Origin: Ilumatobacter sp.
GTDB taxonomy: Bacteria > Actinomycetota > Acidimicrobiia > Acidimicrobiales > Ilumatobacteraceae
Direction: 5' to 3'
Length of the DNA stretch: 6,191 nt
Assembly: GCA_029263275.1 (NCBI GenBank)
Contig: JAJCXU010000269.1
Location: forward strand, 1-6,191
Positions within the stretch are counted from its first letter, which is position 1, and every line of letters begins with the position of its first letter. This document shows, piece by piece, positions 1-5,200 of the stretch. The notes beneath the pieces are model-generated. The model was not told the origin of the DNA. It saw only the letters and a list, made by a program, of their open reading frames with translations, and did not search any database. Both the position numbers and the translations under genes were made by a program.

Positions 1-1043
1 CGCTCGGATGCCATCGTCGCCCAGACCTCGTCGTCGACGAGAATGCCGCGCCGACCCTCATCCTTCAGTGCGGCCATCTGCCCGGCGAGCGATGCGGCGG
101 TCGCCATCTGCACGAGTGGGAGGGCGTCGAGGTTCGAGAACACTGCGGAGAGGTCGACGACGACCCCTTGGCCCGACATCTGGTCGATCGACACCGTTGA
201 TTGGCCGTCGAACATGCCGCGCAACGACTTCTGCAACAGCTTCGACAGGGCGAGGCGGATAGCGGTGACGGCGTGAGCGATGTCGTTGTCGTCGAGCAGT
301 TTCAGCTCGTCCATGTGCCGCACTCGCTCAGGCAGTTCGCCGAGCAGGTTGGCGAGGTCGACCAATGTGGCGGGCATCAGCGACGAGGCATGGGTGTCGT
401 CGAGGACCTCGATCGCTGTGGTGAGAATTGCTTCCTCGATCGGGTCGAGATCCCGTTTCATCACGGTCGAGAGCAGCCCGGTCACGAGGATCTGGCGGTT
501 CATCAGCGAACGCAACTGGTCGCCGGGTCCCGGGTCGAGTGGGTTGAGCCGGTCTGCCCCGCCGGGGAACAGCTTGACGACGGGCATGTTGAGCGCTGCG
601 GCGAGCGGTCCGTACTCGCCTTTCGGATCGGAGATCGACAAGAACCTGCGGTGCCCGTAGAACGCTGCTTGGCGGTACAGCATCGTCTTGACTGCCGATG
701 ACTTGCCGTTGCCGGGTTCGCCGAGGACGAGCATGTTCGAGTTCGTCAGCACGACGCCGCCGCCGAGGTCGCGCCCGTACAGTTCGAACGGGTCGTAGGA
801 CCAAGCGCTATTCCCGTCGGTCACGTTCACCCCGACATAGGGCGACGCCGTGTCCTGCAACGCCCGCCCACCGTGGAACGGGTAGATCGATGCAGCGTGC
901 GCCGTCGTCCCTCGATGACGAGGAAGCCGTAGTCCATTGCCGGACCCGGAAATCGGGTCAACACCTCGGATCGCAGCCGTCGGCTCTTCCATGTCGGGGG
1001 ATGGCTCGGTGGATCGACGCAACCATTCGGTCGGCGAGCGCAT
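1..1043 (-). CDS. VirB4-like conjugation ATPase (partial, cut at left edge)
   Basis: This is the P-loop ATPase that would power substrate transfer or pilus assembly in a type IV secretion system, acting at the inner face of the cytoplasmic membrane. An open frame runs from ATG 1043-1041 to base 1, giving 347 complete residues with the C terminus outside the window. Visible motifs are a region typical of actinobacterial homologues (IYPF at about 53-56, YDPFELYG at 83-90, LTNSNMLVLG at 99-108), Walker A GEPGNGKSS at 108-116, an SDPKGEYGPLAAAL block at about 137-150, a LNPLDP motif, and Walker B ILVDDEVW at 334-341. The start is supported by GGAGAA five bases upstream and by the TGATG overlap with the preceding gene. 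The N-terminal 40 residues look poorly conserved. The full VirB4 N-terminal region is absent from this chain and seems to reside in the gene before it. A TraG/VirD4-type coupling protein is the alternative, but the motif set and position fit VirB4 better. Confidence 0.88.
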   Translation of the reverse strand, partial: MRSPTEWLRRSTEPSPDMEEPTAAIRGVDPISGSGNGLRLPRHRGTTAHAASIYPFHGGRALQDTASPYVGVNVTDGNSAWSYDPFELYGRDLGGGVVLTNSNMLVLGEPGNGKSSAVKTMLYRQAAFYGHRRFLSISDPKGEYGPLAAALNMPVVKLFPGGADRLNPLDPGPGDQLRSLMNRQILVTGLLSTVMKRDLDPIEEAILTTAIEVLDDTHASSLMPATLVDLANLLGELPERVRHMDELKLLDDNDIAHAVTAIRLALSKLLQKSLRGMFDGQSTVSIDQMSGQGVVVDLSAVFSNLDALPLVQMATAASLAGQMAALKDEGRRGILVDDEVWATMASE

Positions 1044-2551
1044 CACCGTTCTCCGAACCGGCGGGCGAGGTTCCGGCCGAGCGGGAGCGACGACACCCAC
1101 CCATCACCCTGACGGCCCCACAACGGTTGCAACTCGACACCGACGTTCGCTGCCGCCTGCTCGAGGTCGGCACCCTGGGTTTCGAGCTGGTCAACGGTCG
1201 TGGCTGTGAGGGTGAGCAGGCCGGTGTACCGAACCTCGACGAACCCAGCGGACAGTTCATTCTCGCGTGACTCGACCTCGCCGATGGCCTTGTGATCGGC
1301 ACGGCGAACAATGAACCCTTTGCGACGGCGGGTTTCCATATTCGCCTCGCGTTGCGTGCGCTCTCGGTCGACGTCGGAATCGGACTTCGACGGCGGCACG
1401 GGTTCGAACACCGTCGTCAACGACCGCGTGCAGCCCGACTCGAACATCAGCGAATCCAGCCACGAGCCTGGAACTTCACGCCGTGGCCATGATGCGAACC
1501 ACCACGACCGGTGCACCGCTCCATCGACGGCGACGTGGCCGAGTTGGTCGTCGACGTGCATCGGCCCGAACGTCGGAGCCGATACTCCTGTAGCGGCAGC
1601 GAGCGACCGCTTCAACGTCGCCAACTGCTCGACCACCGACGGGTCCGAACGGACCCGCATTGCCGTGACGAGGTCCGATCCGGACAGCACCGATTCGACG
1701 CGAAGCCCGGCGCCGTTCAACCGGTGAGCGAACAGCCGGCTCTGCTCGGCGACGGTTCTTAGTCCGGCAGCGAGTGCGGATTCACCTTTGGGCTTGGAGA
1801 GTCGCGAGAGTTCGACGGTCACCTCGACGAGTACCTCGTGGTCGACGACGGTTGCCGATGTGTCGCGCAGCAACTGCAGATAGCCCTCACGCGCGGGGTG
1901 TTCGGCTTCGTCGGACCAACGTGATTCGAGTTGGGCGACCGTGTCACGGATCGGCACCGGCGACGTCCAGTCGTGGAACGTCACCCGAGCAACGGGCGAG
2001 TTCTCACGTGCGAACCCGCCGATCGCCGATCCCCATTCGTCGATCCGCATGCTCTGCGTCGCAGAATCGACCAACGCGAACTGACCGTCACCGCACACCT
2101 TGAGAACTGCAGTGAGCGAGCCCGCCTGGCGATCGCGGACGACACCGATCGGGACGTTCTCGCCGGGCGACAGCCAGTCGACGTCGAACTCGAACAAATC
2201 GATCCCCGACAGCAACGGTGGAAGCGCCGTCGGCTGCTCACCATCGACGATGAGTGCCATTGGCCGGTACCAACGGTTGAGGGACCGCAGTCGACGCCAC
2301 CACCACGTCGCCAGCGCCGGCAGGATCTCATGCGCCGGTCGGTCATGGAGCTTGCCGAACCACAACCACCCACACACCAACATCACGGCCCCTGCAATCG
2401 GCATCGGCACGTAGCCGGCAATGGCGCACCATGCCGCTCCGAGGGCCACTGCCCCTACACCGGCGAGCGACGGAGGGATCGTTCCGAACATTCCCGACCG
2501 ACGGCGTTCGCCGAACCGGTAACCGCGCACGGACTCTTCATTCGTTGCCAT
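1043..2551 (-). CDS. SCO6880-family PrgI-like conjugation protein
   Basis: A protein of 502 residues that I recognise as the SCO6880-type family, found next to VirB4-like ATPases in actinobacterial conjugation loci. The N terminus (RGYRFGERRRSGMFG, about 9-23) is basic and cytoplasmic. It is followed by two closely spaced membrane helices at about 25-46 and 48-66, the VirB3/PrgI-like arrangement, and then a long soluble part. Near the end, GDGWVSSLPLGRNLARRFG (482-500) resembles the segment that leads into the ATPase domain in full-length VirB4 proteins. There is no Walker motif. The chain therefore looks like a VirB3-like anchor plus a VirB4 N-terminal region, with the motor in the next gene (inference). 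ATG at 2551 forms TGATG with the stop of the upstream gene; GTG at 2554 would add one residue. No clear Shine-Dalgarno precedes it, so translation probably depends on coupling. The stop overlaps the ATPase start by one base. Confidence 0.88.
   Translation of the reverse strand: MATNEESVRGYRFGERRRSGMFGTIPPSLAGVGAVALGAAWCAIAGYVPMPIAGAVMLVCGWLWFGKLHDRPAHEILPALATWWWRRLRSLNRWYRPMALIVDGEQPTALPPLLSGIDLFEFDVDWLSPGENVPIGVVRDRQAGSLTAVLKVCGDGQFALVDSATQSMRIDEWGSAIGGFARENSPVARVTFHDWTSPVPIRDTVAQLESRWSDEAEHPAREGYLQLLRDTSATVVDHEVLVEVTVELSRLSKPKGESALAAGLRTVAEQSRLFAHRLNGAGLRVESVLSGSDLVTAMRVRSDPSVVEQLATLKRSLAAATGVSAPTFGPMHVDDQLGHVAVDGAVHRSWWFASWPRREVPGSWLDSLMFESGCTRSLTTVFEPVPPSKSDSDVDRERTQREANMETRRRKGFIVRRADHKAIGEVESRENELSAGFVEVRYTGLLTLTATTVDQLETQGADLEQAAANVGVELQPLWGRQGDGWVSSLPLGRNLARRFGER
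1049..1054 (-). promoter_or_regulatory. Ribosome binding site of the VirB4-like gene
   Basis: The minus strand reads GGAGAA within the last codons of the SCO6880 gene, five bases before ATG 1043. It fixes the start of the ATPase and its reading frame. Confidence 0.75.
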
Positions 2552-3882
2552 CACTGGCCGCTTTTCAGGTCGAGGCTCGGTGTCGAGCCACCGGGTTCGG
2601 TCGAAAGCGATCCGGCCGATTGCTTAGCGGTCGACTTCACAGCGTCGGCCCCAGCCTTGGCTGCTGCGGCAGCGACCACGACCGGAGCCAGCGGGCCTGC
2701 GGCGGGTGCCGCGGCTGCGGTCGATGCCGCTCCCCCGGCAGATCCAGCCGCTGCACCGCCACCACCGCCCGCGAGGCCGGCAGCCGAGCCGCCCGCCGGG
2801 CCCGCACCACCAGCCACACCCGACGGGCCACCCGGGCCGGCACCACCCGGCTGACCAGCGGCTCCGGCTCCTGACTTGCTCGCCGCGCCGCCGTTGGAGC
2901 CACCGAGGCGGCGCATCGTGCTCGATCCGTAGTACTGCATCTGCATGCCCTGCTGACCGGCACGCATCGGACCCGACGCGACGCCTTGCGCTACGACAGC
3001 GGCAGCAACGACAGGCATCAGCTTGAACAACAGGAACGGCATGAACGCCGCCATCCCGAACGTCACGACCCCGACGATCAACGTCCCCAACTCCGCTGCG
3101 GCGTTGTCACCGACGCCTTCGCCCGGCTCACCGGTCGCGCCGATGCCGCCGAGCGCTGACACGCCGACTGAGATCGCCAAGATCATCACCGGCTTGGCGA
3201 TCACGAGCGCGACGAGCAGTTCGAGGACCTTCTTCGATGTGTCGCGCAGCGGTGGGAAGATCATCGACGGCAAGCCGAACGCCACCGCGTAGGTCACCAC
3301 GAGGTAGATCAGCGATTCCCGTACGAACAGCACGACCCACATGAACAACATTGCGATGATCATCACGATGCCGATCAACGGGCCGACGAAGAACCAGTTG
3401 CCCGACGCTGCGATCATCACCTCACCAAGCGCCGCCAGAGCGTCCTCGGCGTCGTCACGGGTCTGCTGCCAGATGTAATCCGACAAGGCGTCGGCGACAT
3501 CGACTGCCGCAGCGGTGATCGTGACCAGCATCAACATCGACAGCGCGGCCAGCGGCAGGTCGTGGCCGACCGACTTCAGTACTGCGCCCGGCGACCCAGC
3601 CGCGACAGCGCGTGTGATCGCGAGCAACACCAGCAGGCCTGACATGGCGATTCCGATGCCGAGCGCGATCCGGAATGGTGATGACTCGGACCAGTAGAAC
3701 CAGTCGGACTTCAGCCTCGGCGACGAGGCAGTGTCCATGAAGTTCCACATCGCCATCAGCAGCGACAGGACACCTTTCATGATCCAGTCGCTGAGGCCAC
3801 CGACCACGGTGTCCCACGCCCAACCCGCCGCAGCGGTGAACGGCGTGGCGATCCACCCGACCAACGATCCGAAGATGCCCAT
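2551..3882 (-). CDS. TrbL/VirB6-like polytopic membrane protein
   Basis: A protein of 443 residues that probably forms part of the transmembrane channel. Hydrophobic segments that look membrane-spanning lie at about 69-90, 109-131, 163-186, 188-209, 219-245 and 265-296, with a shorter one near 34-49. This pattern, the size, and the place between a VirB8-like gene and a SCO6880 gene fit the VirB6/TrbL group; the sequence alone is too divergent for a firm name. From about 328 to 410 the chain is almost entirely Gly, Ala, Ser and Pro, then ends in a hydrophilic piece rich in Ser, Lys and Asp. Such low-complexity tails are common in actinobacterial TrbL-like proteins and are probably cytoplasmic. 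ATG 3882-3880 is chosen because GGGGAGGG lies just upstream and the start overlaps the previous stop as TGATG; TTG at 3885 is a one-codon-longer alternative. Confidence 0.75.
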   Translation of the reverse strand: MGIFGSLVGWIATPFTAAAGWAWDTVVGGLSDWIMKGVLSLLMAMWNFMDTASSPRLKSDWFYWSESSPFRIALGIGIAMSGLLVLLAITRAVAAGSPGAVLKSVGHDLPLAALSMLMLVTITAAAVDVADALSDYIWQQTRDDAEDALAALGEVMIAASGNWFFVGPLIGIVMIIAMLFMWVVLFVRESLIYLVVTYAVAFGLPSMIFPPLRDTSKKVLELLVALVIAKPVMILAISVGVSALGGIGATGEPGEGVGDNAAAELGTLIVGVVTFGMAAFMPFLLFKLMPVVAAAVVAQGVASGPMRAGQQGMQMQYYGSSTMRRLGGSNGGAASKSGAGAAGQPGGAGPGGPSGVAGGAGPAGGSAAGLAGGGGGAAAGSAGGAASTAAAAPAAGPLAPVVVAAAAAKAGADAVKSTAKQSAGSLSTEPGGSTPSLDLKSGQ

Positions 3883-4607
3883 CAACCCTCCCCTCGAGTC
3901 GTGTCAGCAAACACAGCCGGCGTCCACGAATCGACATCGCCGAAGTCGCTCGGTGGAGACGGGAGCAACGCCTCCGCCGGCACCGGCGTTGGACCCTCGA
4001 CGACAGTGACATTGTCGACACGCCAGTCGTCGCGCTCCCACTCCAGCGTGATCAGATGCGTCCGCCAGATCGACTCGACCGGACCTGACTCCGGATCGCC
4101 GGTCGTCACCACAGACCACACCCGCACCTCGGCCACCGACTTCGATGTCGAGGTCGCGTTGGTCTGCAGTGGCGATTCGATCCACACCCGCTCTCGGAAC
4201 TCGGGGCCGAGTTCGTCGAACAACACCCAGTAGTCAGCGACCGCCTCGGCAACACCCGCCGGGCCCGCGGATTCGGTCATCAGTTCGCCGAGCGTGTTCG
4301 ACAGCCGCAGCGGACCCATCCGCATCAACCGAGGAAACGACGCCACCCAGTTGACCGCAGCGGTCGTGGCACCCTGATCAGTCCGTGGGTAGCCAACCGG
4401 GATTCCCGACAACTCCCCCGCCGCAACGACCCGCTCGGCCGGGACGGGCTCGCCTTCACCTGGCAAGGTCTCGACGATCACTACCGACGGCGGGGCATCG
4501 GCGACGGGCCGATCGGACGATCCCTCACCGAGCACGAATGATCGGACAGCCCACACCACGACCAAGAGTCCAACGAGCGCAGCCGCCGCGAGTTTGGGCC
4601 GAGACAT
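3882..4607 (-). CDS. VirB8/TcpC-like single-pass conjugation protein
   Basis: A protein of 241 residues with a short N terminus (MSRPK), one membrane helix at about 6-26, a Pro/Glu-rich linker to about 65, and an extracytoplasmic domain to about 206. Within the domain, GYPRTDQGATTAAVNWVASF (72-91) and a late strand pattern TLEWERDDWRVDNV (187-200) followed by GPTPVP resemble small secreted-domain proteins encoded beside SCO6880 genes. By topology and gene order I take it as the VirB8/TcpC-like scaffold that bridges the membrane components; VirB8 and TcpC have NTF2-like folds, but that fold is not shown here by sequence. It starts six bases after the pilin-like gene, with only a weak AGAG upstream, and its TGA overlaps the ATG of the VirB6-like gene. 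The product name could equally be left as conjugal transfer membrane protein. Confidence 0.68.
   Translation of the reverse strand: MSRPKLAAAALVGLLVVVWAVRSFVLGEGSSDRPVADAPPSVVIVETLPGEGEPVPAERVVAAGELSGIPVGYPRTDQGATTAAVNWVASFPRLMRMGPLRLSNTLGELMTESAGPAGVAEAVADYWVLFDELGPEFRERVWIESPLQTNATSTSKSVAEVRVWSVVTTGDPESGPVESIWRTHLITLEWERDDWRVDNVTVVEGPTPVPAEALLPSPPSDFGDVDSWTPAVFADTTRGEG
3886..3893 (-). promoter_or_regulatory. Ribosome binding site of the VirB6-like gene
   Basis: The minus strand reads GGGGAGGG inside the end of the VirB8-like gene, three to four bases before ATG 3882, which supports this ATG and independent loading of ribosomes in addition to coupling. Confidence 0.7.
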
Positions 4608-4613
4608 CTCTGG

Positions 4614-5066
4614 TCACCCGGCCTGGCCGGCGTCGAACAGCACGGACACGATCGTCGGTGCCAGGCCGATCACCATTGCTCCGATCGCCCCTGCGGCGAC
4701 ATACATCTTGCCCTCGACACCTCGACCCGAGTTGCCGTTCATCCCCCGCCACGTCGCCGCCCCATACAGGATCACGAGGCCGCACACGCCCAGCGCCACC
4801 CAGAACGCCCACCCCAAGATGTTCTGGAACAACTCCGCCCCCGGTAGACCCTCCGACGTCGGTGACACGTCATCCAGCGGCGATGCCGACACGGGGCCAG
4901 GTGTACCGATGAACAATCCTGCGGTGACCAGCGGAACGGTCGTGAGCGTCAGCCGACGAAGGAACCGGACACCACGGTCGCGGCGGCGCGTTCGGTCGAC
5001 GATCAGCTCAGCCGGGATGCCGATCGCTGTGTCAGCGGCCAGCTGGGAACGGCGGACGTTGTGCAT
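4614..5066 (-). CDS. Small two-helix pilin-like protein (VirB2/TrbC-like)
   Basis: A protein of 150 residues, first gene of the minus-strand operon. An Arg-rich N region of about 38 residues precedes a hydrophobic stretch (about 39-55) and a plausible signal peptidase site after PVSA (58-61). The predicted mature part of about 89 residues has helices at about 80-104 and 121-144, joined by a short polar loop with basic residues (RGMNGNSGRGVEGK, 107-120). Signal sequence, two membrane helices with a tiny basic loop, small mature size and operon position match the VirB2/TrbC pilin or channel-subunit pattern; no diagnostic sequence motif is seen. The start at 5066 is chosen over an in-frame ATG at 5144 because GGAGGA lies five bases before it and the extension would run through the leader hairpin. 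An unrelated two-helix membrane protein of the secretion complex is the main alternative. Confidence 0.68.
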   Translation of the reverse strand: MHNVRRSQLAADTAIGIPAELIVDRTRRRDRGVRFLRRLTLTTVPLVTAGLFIGTPGPVSASPLDDVSPTSEGLPGAELFQNILGWAFWVALGVCGLVILYGAATWRGMNGNSGRGVEGKMYVAAGAIGAMVIGLAPTIVSVLFDAGQAG

Positions 5067-5071
5067 GGGGA

Positions 5072-5077
5072 TCCTCC
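5072..5077 (-). promoter_or_regulatory. Ribosome binding site of the pilin-like gene
   Basis: The minus strand reads GGAGGA, then five bases, then ATG at 5066. It is among the strongest Shine-Dalgarno sites in the window and decides the start against the longer in-frame ATG at 5144. Confidence 0.85.
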
Positions 5078-5087
5078 ACGGACTCCG

Positions 5088-5112
5088 GCGACGCCACCCA
5101 ATGCGGCGTCGC
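5088..5112 (-). promoter_or_regulatory. Leader hairpin upstream of the pilin-like gene
   Basis: GCGACGCC at 5088-5095 and GGCGTCGC at 5105-5112 are perfect reverse complements around a 9-base loop. In the minus-strand transcript this stem of 8 bp (7 of them G-C) would lie in the 5' leader, ending 10 bases before the GGAGGA ribosome binding site. It could stabilise the operon mRNA or tune initiation; it does not itself include the binding site. Confidence 0.6.
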
Positions 5113-5121
5113 TTCAACCCC

Positions 5122-5195
5122 CAACAGGCCCCGCAACCCGCCAATCGTTACAACAAACCTTTCCTGTAACGATCGAGGTCGTCTTGGGCCTGTTG
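5122..5195. repeat. Outer inverted repeat, 10-base arms
   Basis: CAACAGGCCC at 5122-5131 is the exact reverse complement of GGGCCTGTTG at 5186-5195. The centre of symmetry is 5158.5. The right arm ends five bases before the hydrolase GTG, so a bound protein or a folded transcript could affect access to that start. Arm length and perfect match are read directly; function is unknown. Confidence 0.85.
5144..5173. repeat. Inner inverted repeat, 9-base arms, candidate operator
   Basis: ATCGTTACA at 5144-5152 is the exact reverse complement of TGTAACGAT at 5165-5173, with a 12-base spacer that itself carries AAA/TTT at symmetric places. Arm centres are 21 bases apart, about two helical turns, which suits a dimeric regulator on one face of DNA. 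It shares its centre with the outer repeat. A Rho-independent terminator is unlikely: no T tract follows and no genes converge here. Confidence 0.8.
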
Positions 5196-5200
5196 CACAC

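Larger units (their letters stand above)
5067..5200. promoter_or_regulatory. Divergent control region between pilin operon and hydrolase
   Basis: The only sizeable non-coding stretch in the window, 134 bases between two outward-reading units, so promoters for both should lie here or overlap the gene starts. It holds the concentric inverted repeats centred at 5158.5, an AT-richer core around 5144-5173, and a hairpin near the pilin start. I could not assign a convincing -35/-10 pair on either strand, so no individual promoter is called. Confidence 0.6.

Noticed and set aside
201..701. A 166-residue plus-strand open frame.
   Set aside because: It is fully antisense to the ATPase gene, which has Walker A and Walker B motifs in the correct frame.
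900..1042. A frameshift in the ATPase gene, suggested by a plausible peptide in another minus-strand frame (FPGPAMDYGFLVIEG at about 905-952).
   Set aside because: The frame from ATG 1043 is open throughout and gives LPRHRGTTAHAASIYPF, which matches the usual N-terminal lead into this ATPase family. It also has a ribosome binding site and TGATG overlap. The other peptide is a chance reading of the overlapping frame.
1931..2854. A 307-residue plus-strand open frame.
   Set aside because: It lies antisense to the SCO6880 and VirB6-like genes, has a Pro/Ala/Arg-biased low-complexity product, and exists because stop codons are rare in high-GC DNA.
4614..5144. A 26-residue longer start for the pilin-like protein.
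   Set aside because: The extension is Arg/Trp/Cys-rich, runs through the leader hairpin, and its ATG sits inside the inner repeat arm without a ribosome binding site; the start at 5066 has a strong one.
5144..5173. A Rho-independent terminator at the inner repeat.
   Set aside because: The stem is not G-C rich, the loop is 12 bases, no T tract follows on either strand, and the flanking genes diverge.
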